The position numbers were made by a program, and so were the translations under genes. DNA of 64,000 nt from Nocardioides aquaticus (GTDB taxonomy: Bacteria > Actinomycetota > Actinomycetes > Propionibacteriales > Nocardioidaceae), in assembly GCF_018459925.1 (NCBI RefSeq), contig NZ_CP075371.1, positions 992,001 to 1,056,000 of the forward strand, in the 5' to 3' direction. Positions 34,071 through 42,604 of this stretch are shown here, in pieces. A model generated the notes under the pieces. The model saw nothing but the letters and a program-made list of their open reading frames with translations. It was not told the origin of the DNA and did no database searches. Each line of letters begins with the position of its first letter. Positions within the stretch are counted from its first letter, which is position 1.

Positions 34071-36365
34071 TCAGTCCGGGACGGCCTGGACCGAGTGGAT
34101 CCGGTGCACCGCGAAGGAGCGGACGTCGTCGGCGCGGTGGTCGTAGGCCACCAGGCTGCCGCCCTCGACCGAGCGCGGGTCGACCAGCCGGTCCGAGCGG
34201 GTGCCCTGGTTGTCGACGTAGGTGATCAGCACCGCCTCCCCGGCCTCGACGGCCTCCCGCAGCGCGGTGAGCGCCCCCGACGGCGTGAGCGAGGCCGGTG
34301 CGGCGCCGACGGACCCGGCGTCGCCGCCCGTACGCACGCGTCCGGCCCGGTCGCCGGAGCGGACCGCGCTGACCACGGCCCCGGCGGCGGCGCCCTGGCG
34401 GGCCGAGCGCACGGCGGTCGTCCGTTCCCTTGGGGCCCGCGCCCGCAGCAGGTCGGGCCGCGTCACCTGCACGGTGCCGTCGGCGGCCTCGACCACGGGC
34501 GCCGCGCCGAGCTCGCGCAGCCGGGGGAGGAGGACGTCGAGCGGGGTGTCGCTGACGACCACGGTCGGGGCGATCCGGCGCAGCCCGAGCGCGCCGGCCT
34601 TGGGGTGGTGGACCAGCGTGGTGAGCGCGGCCTCGTCGTCGGAGCGCAGGAACGCCTCGGCGTGCCCGAGCCGGACCGTGCCGTAGGTGCGGACCGTGTC
34701 GTCGACCAGGTAGGTCAGCGGCTGCGGCACCGGGGTCCGCGAGATGGTGCCGAGGAACTCGTGCACCTCCGCGGCCGACCAGCCCACGTCGAGGGCGCGG
34801 CGCACCGAGGCCGGGGTGAAGCGGTAGGTGGTGGCGCCGCCGCGCGACTCCACGTCGGCCAGCAGCTGCAGGCGGCGGGCCAGCGACGACTCCAGCGGGC
34901 CGGGAGCGACGGCGGTGAGGTCGGCCTGCACCAGGACGTGGTCGACCGGCTCGGGCAGCAGGTCGTCCAGGACCGGGCCCGGGTCCTCCCCGGCGACGAG
35001 CAGCGCCGCGTACGACGCGAGCCCGCCGAGCGCGACCAGGCCCAGCGACGCGGCCTCGGTGAGGGCGTCGGCGAGCTCCTGCTCGCGTGCCGCCGGCCGC
35101 CGGGGACGCAGCCACCGCACCCGGGAGACCAGGGAGGGCACGCCGGTGCCCGCGGCCAGCACCGTGCCGTCCTCGAGACCGTGCAGCGCGGCCAGGGCCA
35201 TCGCGCGGGACTCGGTGACGGTGCGGCTGGTCAGGCCCGGGGCCAGCGCGTTGCGGGGCTTGTCGGCCTCGTCCCGGCTGCCGACCAGCGCGGGGGCGCG
35301 CGGCGTGGTCAGCCAGGCCCGGGCCAGCGCGGCCCAGCGGGTGGCGGTGACCTGGGTCGACCAGGCGTCGAAGGCGTCGGTGGGCACCCACAGGGCGTTG
35401 CCGTCGCCGCCGGCGCGCTGGGCCAGCAGCCCGGCCGCGCCCGCGACCTCGACCAGCAGCGCCGCGGTCGGCTCGTCGACGTGCAGCAGCCGCGCGGTGG
35501 CCTTGAGGTCGCGCACCCCGAGCCCGCCGCTGCGCAGCGCCGGCGCCGGGTCGGTGCCCCAGTGGTCCAGGAGCAGCTCGACGCGGCGCACCGTCTCGAA
35601 CGCGGCGCCCGCGGCGGTGCGGTCGACCAGGGCGGGGGAGCGCTCGGCGGTCGCGAGCGGGGGGACGGTGTCGACCGGGTCGCGGGTGGTCCGGGCGCCG
35701 CGGAGGGCCAGGCCGACCTGGCCGGGCAGGACCACCGCGGACCCGCCGCGGGAGACCAGCAGCCGTCGGGCCAGCAGCTCCTCGGCCGGGGTGGCGGCCT
35801 CCTCGGTCGTCACCCGCAGCCGCGAGGCGCCGGACGTCGCCTGGCCGCCGGAGCCCTCGACGTGGTCAAGCAGGGCCCGCGCGGGCGCGGAGAGCTGGGC
35901 GAGCAGCGCCGGAACCTCGTCCGCCGCGGGCGCCTCGGCGGCCGGCGGGAGCAGCCCGCTCACGGCCGCCCAGGTCGGGGCGAGGGCCAGGCCCTCGGCC
36001 ACGCCGGACAGGGCCCGCACCCCGGTCGGCGTCCACCAGGCCAGGGCCAGGTCGACGACCCGGTCCAGCGCGGCGCCGGCCGCGGCCTCGTCGGCGTGCA
36101 CGACCGCGAGCACCTCCTCGCGGGTGGCGGGGCCGACCACGGCGACCGCGTCGAGCACGTGCAGCTCGAGCCGGTCGAGCAGGTCCAACGCCCGGAGCAG
36201 CGAGACCCGTACGGTGGCCCTCGACGCCAGCTGACCGAAGTCGTGAGGAGCCGGGGTGGCCAGATCGGGACGTGCGAGGAGCAGCCGGGTGAGACGTTCG
36301 TCGTCCCACCCGCGCAGCTGGTCGGCCAGGGAGCGGTGCCCCGGGGCCTCGGTCGGAGTGCCCAT
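34071..36365 (-). CDS. Helicase-associated (Helicase_C_3 / XPB-Ssl2-like) protein with WYL-like C-terminus
   Basis: 764 residues. The N-terminal half is helical and carries repeated winged-helix-like segments. The middle has the Helicase_C_3 region (VLVQADLTAVAPGPLESSLARRLQLLADVESRGGATTYRFTPASVRRALD). The last ~70 residues (ALREAVEAGEAVLITYVDNQGTRSDRLVDPRSVEGG...HRIHSVQ) resemble a WYL ligand-binding domain. No ATPase motifs are present, so it is an accessory, not a helicase. It pairs with the XPB gene just downstream in many actinobacteria. TAACGT seven bases before the ATG supports the start at MGTPTEAPGHRS; a much longer in-frame reading upstream crosses PP2C and FHA coding and was rejected. 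Confidence 0.85.
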   Translation of the reverse strand: MGTPTEAPGHRSLADQLRGWDDERLTRLLLARPDLATPAPHDFGQLASRATVRVSLLRALDLLDRLELHVLDAVAVVGPATREEVLAVVHADEAAAGAALDRVVDLALAWWTPTGVRALSGVAEGLALAPTWAAVSGLLPPAAEAPAADEVPALLAQLSAPARALLDHVEGSGGQATSGASRLRVTTEEAATPAEELLARRLLVSRGGSAVVLPGQVGLALRGARTTRDPVDTVPPLATAERSPALVDRTAAGAAFETVRRVELLLDHWGTDPAPALRSGGLGVRDLKATARLLHVDEPTAALLVEVAGAAGLLAQRAGGDGNALWVPTDAFDAWSTQVTATRWAALARAWLTTPRAPALVGSRDEADKPRNALAPGLTSRTVTESRAMALAALHGLEDGTVLAAGTGVPSLVSRVRWLRPRRPAAREQELADALTEAASLGLVALGGLASYAALLVAGEDPGPVLDDLLPEPVDHVLVQADLTAVAPGPLESSLARRLQLLADVESRGGATTYRFTPASVRRALDVGWSAAEVHEFLGTISRTPVPQPLTYLVDDTVRTYGTVRLGHAEAFLRSDDEAALTTLVHHPKAGALGLRRIAPTVVVSDTPLDVLLPRLRELGAAPVVEAADGTVQVTRPDLLRARAPRERTTAVRSARQGAAAGAVVSAVRSGDRAGRVRTGGDAGSVGAAPASLTPSGALTALREAVEAGEAVLITYVDNQGTRSDRLVDPRSVEGGSLVAYDHRADDVRSFAVHRIHSVQAVPD

Positions 36366-36404
36366 CGGGCCAACGTTACCGACTCCCCGGGGCGGGGTCG
36401 CAGG

Positions 36405-37247
36405 GTGAGTGCCCCCAAGCAGGTCCGCCTCCTCCACGGCGCGACCTCCCACGTCGGCCTGGTCCGCGAGGCCAACGAGGACTCCCTGCTGGTCAGCCCA
36501 CCCGTCTTCGTGGTCGCCGACGGCATGGGCGGCCACGACCGCGGTGAGGTGGCGAGCGCGCTCGCCGTCGAGGCGCTGGCCGTGGTGGCCGGCCAGGAGC
36601 CGGGGGACGCCCGCGCCACCGCGGACGCCGTCGACGCGGCGCTGCGGGACGCCCAGCAGCGGGTGGCGGCCTACGACGCGGAGCAGCGGGCCGCTGGTGC
36701 GCGCCGCTTCGCCTCCGGCACGACGGTGGTCTCCGCGGTGCTGAGCACCTACGACGGTGCGCCGGTGTGGGTGGTCAGCAACCTCGGGGACTCCCGGGCG
36801 TACGGCACCGACGGCACGTCGCTGGTGCGGCTCAGCGTGGACCACTCCCTGGTGCAGGAGCTCCTCGACGCCGGCTCGATCACCCCCGAGGAGGCCCGGG
36901 TGCACCCCGAGCGGCACGTGGTGACGCGTGCGCTGGGGGCCTCGGGCGCGGTCGGGGCCGACCACGTGCTGGCGCGCCTCGACGTCGCCCCCCGGCTGCT
37001 CCTGTGCTCCGACGGCATCACCGACCTCGTCGACGACGACACGATCGCCCGGCTGCTGGCCGCTGCACCCGGGCCCCAGGAGGCGGCCGACGCCCTGGTG
37101 GCGGCCGCGCTGGCCGCCGGCGGGATCGACAACGCGACCGCGGTCGTGGTCGACGTGGTGGGATGGACCTCCCCCGACGCGGGACGCCGCGACGTGCCCC
37201 AGGTCGTGACCGACGCCGCGACCGTGCCCATGCCCGTGCTCGACTGA
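36405..37247 (+). CDS. PP2C-family Ser/Thr protein phosphatase
   Basis: 280 residues. All PP2C motifs are present: GLVREANEDSLL, VADGMGGHDRGEVAS, SGTTVVSAVL, VSNLGDSRAYG, LLLCSDGITDLVDD and GGIDNATAVVVDV, including the metal-binding aspartates. There is no membrane helix, so it is a cytosolic PstP-like enzyme without the usual anchor. It is divergent from the helicase-associated gene (39-base gap) and followed 24 bases later by an FHA protein. No protein kinase gene is next to them. Confidence 0.9.
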   Translation: MSAPKQVRLLHGATSHVGLVREANEDSLLVSPPVFVVADGMGGHDRGEVASALAVEALAVVAGQEPGDARATADAVDAALRDAQQRVAAYDAEQRAAGARRFASGTTVVSAVLSTYDGAPVWVVSNLGDSRAYGTDGTSLVRLSVDHSLVQELLDAGSITPEEARVHPERHVVTRALGASGAVGADHVLARLDVAPRLLLCSDGITDLVDDDTIARLLAAAPGPQEAADALVAAALAAGGIDNATAVVVDVVGWTSPDAGRRDVPQVVTDAATVPMPVLD

Positions 37248-37271
37248 GCGCTTCCGAGAGCGGAGACCCCG

Positions 37272-38291
37272 GTGACCGACACCACCCCGACCTGGTCCTA
37301 CGAGCCGGGGGAGCACCTCGCGGTGCTCGGCCCGCACCTGGCCGTCGTCGTGCCCGCCGACCAGCGCGCCCTCGCCGCCCGGATCTGGCGCGTGATGGAC
37401 GCCGGCGGGGACCTGCTGGCGGTCGTCGACGTGCTGGCCGCCGGTGGCCTGGGCGCGCTGGCGGGCGCGGCCGTGGTGGCGTGGGAGGGCGAGGACCGGC
37501 TGACGGTGCTGGCCCGCGGCACGGACCCCCAGGTCGTCGTACGCAGCGGCGAGGGCACCGCCCTGGTCGACGGCACGGGTGTCCGCACCTGGACCGAGCG
37601 CTCCTTCGACCGGGTGCGGTCGGTGTCGGTGCTGGCCGGCGACCGTGGGTCCGAGGAGCAGGACGGGCCGGGCGAGGTGCTCGGTCTCGGCGCGGGTCTG
37701 GTCCGCGTCTCCCGGGTCGCGCGGACCGTGGCCGACCCGCTCGGCGGACGCAGGCTGCTGGAGGCCGCGGGACTCGGGACCGACCCCGACCCCGACCCCC
37801 CGACCGAGCCGGACCCGGTCAGCGCCCCGGTGGCGCAGGGCCCGGTCGAGCCGCCCCAGCCGACGCTGGCCCCGGCCGACCAGCCGACCGAGGCGCACGC
37901 CGTGCTGCCGGGCCCCTGGGGCCCCGCCGAGGCGCGTACGCCGCTCCTGCGGGTCTCGGACGGGCGGGAGGTGGTCGTCGACGCGGTGGTCGTGGTCGGT
38001 CGCTCGCCCGGGCCGCGCGACCGGCACGCGGGGGCACCGCCGCGGATGCTGCGCCTGGAGAGTCCCCAGCAGGAGATCTCGGGCACCCACCTCGAGGTCC
38101 GTCCCGGCACCGGCCCGGACGCCGGCGCCGCGGTCGTGACCGACCTGGGCTCCACCAACGGCACGGTCGTCGAGCACGCCGACGGCGCACCGGAGGCCCT
38201 GGTGCCCGGGGTGGGCGTCGCGCTCGGGCCGGGCGCGGTGGTGCACGTCGGTGACGGGGTCACCCTGACCCTGCTGAGCCCCGCGGACTAG
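37272..38291 (+). CDS. FHA-domain protein with uncharacterised N-terminal region
   Basis: 339 residues. The C-terminal ~110 residues form an FHA phosphothreonine-binding domain: VVVGRSPGPRD..., SPQQEISGTHLEV, DLGSTNGTVV and a terminal VHVGDGVTLTLL. Residues 1-~160 are a beta-rich domain I do not recognise (EHLAVLGPHLAVVVPADQ...VRTWTERSFDRVR). A Pro/Asp-rich linker near 165-215 joins them. Directly following a PP2C gene, it probably reads the phosphorylation state that the phosphatase resets. Confidence 0.85.
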   Translation: MTDTTPTWSYEPGEHLAVLGPHLAVVVPADQRALAARIWRVMDAGGDLLAVVDVLAAGGLGALAGAAVVAWEGEDRLTVLARGTDPQVVVRSGEGTALVDGTGVRTWTERSFDRVRSVSVLAGDRGSEEQDGPGEVLGLGAGLVRVSRVARTVADPLGGRRLLEAAGLGTDPDPDPPTEPDPVSAPVAQGPVEPPQPTLAPADQPTEAHAVLPGPWGPAEARTPLLRVSDGREVVVDAVVVVGRSPGPRDRHAGAPPRMLRLESPQQEISGTHLEVRPGTGPDAGAAVVTDLGSTNGTVVEHADGAPEALVPGVGVALGPGAVVHVGDGVTLTLLSPAD

Positions 38292-38292
38292 A

Positions 38293-38310
38293 CGCGCCGC
38301 CCCCGGCGCG
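38293..38310. terminator. Hairpin between convergent FHA and lepB genes
   Basis: CGCGCCG / CGGCGCG with a CCCC loop, two bases after the FHA stop codon; it can serve both directions. Confidence 0.45.
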
Positions 38311-38325
38311 GACCGGCCCGGGGGC

Positions 38326-39054
38326 CTACTCGGCCGCGCTGGGTGCCGGCACGTCGGCGAAGGCGTCCGGGCGGGAGACGAAGCGCGCGTGGCTCGGGGG
38401 CCAGGCCAGGGCGAAGACCTTGCCGACCACGAGGTCGTCGTCGACGTAGGCGTCGGACTCGTCGCAGTCACCGCCCGGCCGCACGCACAGGCGTACCGAG
38501 GAGTCGGCCGAGGCGCTGCGGTTGTCGCCCATCACGAACAGGGAGCCCTCCGGGACCGGCCCGGCCTCCCAGCGGCAGGAGCCGCCGCCGGGCATGGGGC
38601 CGTCGCAGAGGCGTTGCGGCGCGATGAAGCCGGACTCGTCGACCGGCTCGCCGTTGATCTCCAGGCGGCCCTGCTCGTCGCAGCAGCGGATCACGTCGCC
38701 CTCGACGCCGATCACCCGCTTCACCAGGTGGCCGCCGGAGGGGTAGAGCCCGATCGCGGACAGCGCCCGGGTCGGCAGGGAGGTGGGGCCGGAGTCCTCG
38801 CTGGGGCCCAGCCAGTCGCCCGGGTCCTCGAAGACGACCACGTCGCCACGCTCGGGGGTCCCGCTGAACCAGTAGGACGGCTTCTCGACCAGGATCCGGT
38901 CGTTGACGACCAGCCCGGGCCGCATCGAGGACGACGGGATGTAGAAGGCCTGGACGAAGAAGGTCTTGATGACCAGCGCGAGGACCACCGCGACGACCAG
39001 CAGGACGATGGTCTCGGCCCAGAGCGGCAGCTTGCGGCGGGCTCCGGAGGTCAC
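38326..39054 (-). CDS. lepB: Signal peptidase I
   Basis: 242 residues. A single N-terminal membrane helix (LWAETIVLLVVAVVLALVIKTFF) is followed by the catalytic serine box IPSSSMRPGL, box C DRILVEKPSYWF, RGDVVVFEDP, the catalytic lysine in HLVKRVIGVEGD and box E MGDNRSASADS. It removes signal peptides outside the membrane. Its usual actinobacterial neighbours (rplS, rnhB) are not here, so this may be a second copy. The GTG is preceded by TACGCT eight bases upstream, consistent with a leaderless start. Confidence 0.93.
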   Translation of the reverse strand: MTSGARRKLPLWAETIVLLVVAVVLALVIKTFFVQAFYIPSSSMRPGLVVNDRILVEKPSYWFSGTPERGDVVVFEDPGDWLGPSEDSGPTSLPTRALSAIGLYPSGGHLVKRVIGVEGDVIRCCDEQGRLEINGEPVDESGFIAPQRLCDGPMPGGGSCRWEAGPVPEGSLFVMGDNRSASADSSVRLCVRPGGDCDESDAYVDDDLVVGKVFALAWPPSHARFVSRPDAFADVPAPSAAE

Positions 39055-39135
39055 GGGGGCAGAGCGTACGTCACCGCACGGCGGCTCGGAGGCGGTACGC
39101 GCACCTCGCCCGGCGGCTGGCTACCGTGGTCCGGC

Positions 39136-39717
39136 GTGACCCAGGTCTGGTACGTCTCCTACGGCTCGAACATGTCCGCGGCCCGCCTCGCCTGCTACCT
39201 CGAGGGCGGCTGCCCGCCGGGCGGCTCGGCGGCCAACCCGGGCGCGCGCGACCGCACCCTGCCGACCCGCTCGGTGCCGGTGGACCTGCCCGGGACGACG
39301 TACTTCGCCGGCGACTCGCCGCAGTGGGGCGGCGGGGTGGCGTTCTACGACCACGACACCCCGGGGCGGACGGCCGCGCGCGGCTACCTGGTCACCCGCC
39401 AGCAGCTCGCCGACATCGCCGCGCAGGAGATGTACCGCGTCCCCGCCGACGGCGACCCGCTCGAGCAGGTGCTCCTCGAGCCGCTGCCGGCGGGCCGGCA
39501 CACCGTCGGCCCCGGCCACTACGAGACGCTGGTCGAGGTGGGCCGCCACGAGGGCCTGCCGATGATCACCTTCACCTCCCCGCACGGCACCCACGCCGTG
39601 GAGCACGTCGCGCCGGGCCAGGCCTACCGCGACACCCTGGCCACCGGGCTGCGGGAGAGCCGTGGGTGGGACCAGGCGCGCTCGGCGGCCTACCTGGACG
39701 CCCTCCTGCCGAGATGA
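39136..39717 (+). CDS. YGSNM-type protein (gamma-glutamylcyclotransferase-fold-like)
   Basis: 193 residues. The N-terminus VWYVSYGSNMSAARLACYLEGG carries the YGSN(M) motif of the gamma-glutamylcyclotransferase fold, but the rest (ALYDHDT-like VAFYDHDTPGRTAARGYLVTRQQLADI) is its own actinobacterial group. Some relatives carry odd automatic names. Activity is unknown. TACCGT lies eight bases before the GTG, suggesting a leaderless mRNA. The stop codon TGA lies inside the first unit of a dispersed repeat element, so the last codons come from the repeat. Confidence 0.75.
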   Translation: MTQVWYVSYGSNMSAARLACYLEGGCPPGGSAANPGARDRTLPTRSVPVDLPGTTYFAGDSPQWGGGVAFYDHDTPGRTAARGYLVTRQQLADIAAQEMYRVPADGDPLEQVLLEPLPAGRHTVGPGHYETLVEVGRHEGLPMITFTSPHGTHAVEHVAPGQAYRDTLATGLRESRGWDQARSAAYLDALLPR

Positions 39718-39770
39718 CGCTCGCGGACAGCCGAGATGACGCTCGCGGACGGTCGAGGTGACGCTCGCGG
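39709..39770. repeat. Dispersed 3 x 22-bp intergenic element, copy 3
   Basis: Units at 39709, 39731 and 39753, nearly identical to copy 2; the third is followed by ACAGCCCCGG. It overlaps the 3' end of the YGSNM gene and supplies its stop codon. Confidence 0.9.
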
Positions 39771-39798
39771 ACAGCCCCGGCGACGTCAGGGGCTGGCA

Positions 39799-40311
39799 TC
39801 AGGGGCGGCGGCGCGGAGGCTTCCGGGCGGTGACGACCACCGCGCCCGGGGCGGGCTCGCCCGGAGCCGCCGCCGTCACGACCACCTCGTCGAGCAGCGC
39901 CTCGCCGAGGGCGGCGACCACCCGCCCGGCCGCGGCCGCGGGCACGGTGGCGACCAGGCGGCCGTACGGGCGCAGGCCCGCGCGGGCCATCCGCGCGGTG
40001 CGCACCGGGTCGGGGGTGCTCGCCAGCACCCCGGGCGCCCACGCGAGGTCGTAGGCCTCGAAGGGGAGCCTGGCCTGCTCGAGGTCGGCCTGCTCGAAGA
40101 GGACCCGGTCCTGGCCGTCGCCCGCGCGGGGGGCGAGGGCGCGGGCACGGTCCAGCGCGTCGGGGTCGAGGTCCAGCGCGAGCACCGAGCGTGCGCCGGC
40201 ACCGACCAACCACCGGGCGGCCGCTCCGTCGCCGCAGGCCAGGTCGACGACGTCGGCGCCCGCCACGTCGCCCAGTGCGGCGGCGAGCTGCTCGAGGGCG
40301 CCGGGGGTCAC
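39799..40311 (-). CDS. Small class I SAM-dependent methyltransferase
   Basis: 170 residues. Motif I ADVVDLACGDGAAARWLVGAG, acidic loop LALDLDPDALDRA and LAWAPGVLASTPDPVRTARM give a minimal Rossmann methyltransferase lacking large additional domains. The GTG start overlaps the subtilase stop (GTGA), so it is co-translated with a secreted protease, an unusual pairing. Substrate unknown. Confidence 0.75.
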   Translation of the reverse strand: MTPGALEQLAAALGDVAGADVVDLACGDGAAARWLVGAGARSVLALDLDPDALDRARALAPRAGDGQDRVLFEQADLEQARLPFEAYDLAWAPGVLASTPDPVRTARMARAGLRPYGRLVATVPAAAAGRVVAALGEALLDEVVVTAAAPGEPAPGAVVVTARKPPRRRP

Positions 40312-42479
40312 GGCGCGACGACGACCGGGATCCGGGACCGGCTGCGGTCACCACCGCGCCACACGACGTAGCCGTCGTCGGCGCGCGCCGGACCCGTGCG
40401 GGTGACCGTGAAGGTGGCCGACTCACCCGGTCCGAGGCGCACGGCGAGCGGCCGGACCTGGACCGGGGTGGAGAAGCCCCGCGCCTCGGAGGAGAAGTAG
40501 AGGGCCTCGTCGGCGGTGTTGCGGATCGTCCGGGTCGCGACGCGGTCGCTCCCGCCCAGCAGCACCGAGGGGGTGTTGGGCGCCCGCCCGTCGCCGTCCA
40601 GCCAGGCGCGGTAGCCGCCGACGGGCTGCGGGTAGTCGAGCCGTACGTCGGCGGCACGGTCGAGGTCGACCCGCCCGGCGCCCGAGTCCGACGGCGACCC
40701 GCCCGCGGTGGGCAGCGCGCGGGTGGCGAGCGCCGAGCGGACGCGCACGGCGTCCCAGCCGGGCTCGCGGGCCCGCAGCGCGGCCGTCGCGCCCGCCGCC
40801 CAGGCCGTGGCCGCGGAGGTGCCGGTCACGACGCCCCACCCCGGGTCGCCGTCGGTGGCGGGGACCGCGCCCAGCAGGCCGCTCGCGGGGGCCGCCACGT
40901 CCGGTTTGAGGACCGGCCCCGCGGGGTCGCCCGCCGCGGACCACGCCGACGGGCCCGAGGGGCGGTCGCGCCCGGTGACGACCAGGGCCGCGCGGGCCTC
41001 CGGCGTACGCCGCAGCGCGCGCAGCAGGGTGCGGCCGTCGGCGGCCGTCAGGTGGACGGTGGGCACGGCGTGGAAGTCGGCGAACAGCGACCGGCCGGTC
41101 CGGTTGACCAGCACCATGCCGGCGCCGTCGGCGAGGGCGACGGTGCCGGACTTGTCGACGCGCCCGACGGCGCCGCGCTCGCACACGACGACCGCCCCGG
41201 ACACGACGGCGGCGTCCAGCGACCCCGGGGCGCACACCGCCGCGCGACCCGGAGCGGCGCCCTCGGCCGCCGCCGCGCGGCCGGTGACGAGGGGGGCCGG
41301 CGGCAGCCCGTCGCGCGCGGCGGTCAGCCCGCGCAGGACGGGCCCGTCCACGACGCGGACCAGGCCGACCGGCTCGAGCCCGGGAGCGGCCCCGACCGTG
41401 GTCACCCAGGCGACGTCGTGCGCCGCGGGGAGCGCCGGGTCGTTGCCGGCGGCCGCGAGCACCGCGACGTCGGCCTCGGCCGCGCCGAGCAGGGCCCGCT
41501 CGAGGGTGTCGACCGCGGCGCGGGCGGTCCCGCCGGCCACCGAGAGGCTCAGCACATCCACGCCGTCCGCGACCGCACGGTCCACCGCGGTCACCAGGTC
41601 GGCCGTCGAGCAGCCGTCGTCCTCGGGGTCCGGGGCGCTCCAGCACGCCTTGTAGACGGCCAGGCGCGCGTCGGGTGCCTGCCCCCCGGTCGTGGTGGGC
41701 AGCTGTCCGGGAACCCGGACCGGCACGCCCGCGTTGCCGGCCGCGATCGAGGCCATCTGGGTCCCGTGGCCGAGGTCGTCGCGCGGCGAGAGGCTGCTGC
41801 CCGAGCGGAGGTCGTCGCGCCCGAACCCCTCGACGAACCACTGGGCGGCCGCGACCTTGCCGCCGCAGTCCGACGGGGCCCACCCGGGGTCCGTGCCGCC
41901 GGCGCAGCCGCCGACGAAGTCCGCCGGCTCCCGGCCGAGCGAGGGGAGCGTGGTGAACGAGGCCGAGCGCGGCGCGATGCCCGAGTCGACGACCCCGACG
42001 ACCGTGCCGCGCCCGCCGCGGGCGGGCCCGCCGCCCCCGGGCCCGGGGCCGACGGCGGTCCCCGGGCCGACGGCGGCCAGGGGGCGTACGGCGTCGGCCT
42101 CCACCAGGGTCACCCGCGGGTCCGCGGCGAGCAGGCCGGCCTGGTCGGGGTCGAGCCGGACCGCGACGCCGTCGAGCGCGGTCGTCCAGCGGTAGACCGG
42201 GGCGGGCGCGCCCACGGTGGCCAGCACCGCGTCCTGGCGGTCCCGCATCCGCTCGCGTGCGGCCGCGTCGCTGCCGGGCTGCCCGGAGGTGCCGGGGCCG
42301 GACAGCGTCACCAGGTGCAGCCGGGCGCCGGTGTCGGCGCTCCCGGTCGCGTGGTCCGCGCCGGCAGGGCCCGCGGTGACCAGTCCGGTCCCGAGCGTGC
42401 CGGCCAGGGTGGTGACGAGGGCGGCCGCGAGGATGGCGCGCGTGCGACCCGCCCCGGTCGTGCCCGCGGTCCGTCCCAC
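40308..42479 (-). CDS. Secreted S8 (subtilisin-like) serine protease
   Basis: About 723 residues. A signal peptide (RTRAILAAALVTTLAGTLGTGLV, cleavage near AGPAGA) is followed by an inhibitor-I9-like propeptide. The catalytic triad is D165 (VVGVVDSG), H238 (DDLGHGTQMAS) and S555 (TGTSAATAWAAG), with oxyanion asparagine in AAAGND. A protease-associated insert lies at ~405-500, and an Fn3-like domain forms the C-terminus, the layout of large PA-containing subtilases. The GTG at 42479 has AGGGGG just upstream, and CACAAT (42539-42544) may be the -10; starts at 42509 or 42578 are possible but less well supported. Confidence 0.87.
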   Translation of the reverse strand: MGRTAGTTGAGRTRAILAAALVTTLAGTLGTGLVTAGPAGADHATGSADTGARLHLVTLSGPGTSGQPGSDAAARERMRDRQDAVLATVGAPAPVYRWTTALDGVAVRLDPDQAGLLAADPRVTLVEADAVRPLAAVGPGTAVGPGPGGGGPARGGRGTVVGVVDSGIAPRSASFTTLPSLGREPADFVGGCAGGTDPGWAPSDCGGKVAAAQWFVEGFGRDDLRSGSSLSPRDDLGHGTQMASIAAGNAGVPVRVPGQLPTTTGGQAPDARLAVYKACWSAPDPEDDGCSTADLVTAVDRAVADGVDVLSLSVAGGTARAAVDTLERALLGAAEADVAVLAAAGNDPALPAAHDVAWVTTVGAAPGLEPVGLVRVVDGPVLRGLTAARDGLPPAPLVTGRAAAAEGAAPGRAAVCAPGSLDAAVVSGAVVVCERGAVGRVDKSGTVALADGAGMVLVNRTGRSLFADFHAVPTVHLTAADGRTLLRALRRTPEARAALVVTGRDRPSGPSAWSAAGDPAGPVLKPDVAAPASGLLGAVPATDGDPGWGVVTGTSAATAWAAGATAALRAREPGWDAVRVRSALATRALPTAGGSPSDSGAGRVDLDRAADVRLDYPQPVGGYRAWLDGDGRAPNTPSVLLGGSDRVATRTIRNTADEALYFSSEARGFSTPVQVRPLAVRLGPGESATFTVTRTGPARADDGYVVWRGGDRSRSRIPVVVAP

Positions 42480-42591
42480 CGTCGCCCCCTGGGTCTCCGT
42501 CGGGCCCACGGCGGGCCCGGCTGTCGTCGGAACCTCCCATTGTGTCCCACCCGCCCCACCGGCGCACCGGATCGCCACCTGACGGGCCTTC

Positions 42592-42597
42592 TAGGCT
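42592..42597 (+). promoter_or_regulatory. -10 element of a leaderless HAD transcript
   Basis: TAGGCT is followed by seven bases and the GTG start; no ribosome site. Confidence 0.45.
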
Positions 42598-42604
42598 GGT
42601 GGGC

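Noticed and set aside
36366..38471. Upstream extension of the helicase-associated gene
   Set aside because: It would run antisense through the PP2C and FHA genes; the ATG at 36365 has a proper -10 hexamer and matches the family length.
39709..39770. Open frames reading MTLADSRDDARG through repeat copies
   Set aside because: The same peptide arises at several copies only because the DNA is repeated; it lacks ribosome sites and adjoins or overlaps real gene ends.
42480..42578. Longer N-terminus for the subtilase
   Set aside because: The extra residues precede a normal signal peptide, and the best -10 candidate lies inside this stretch, so they would not be transcribed.
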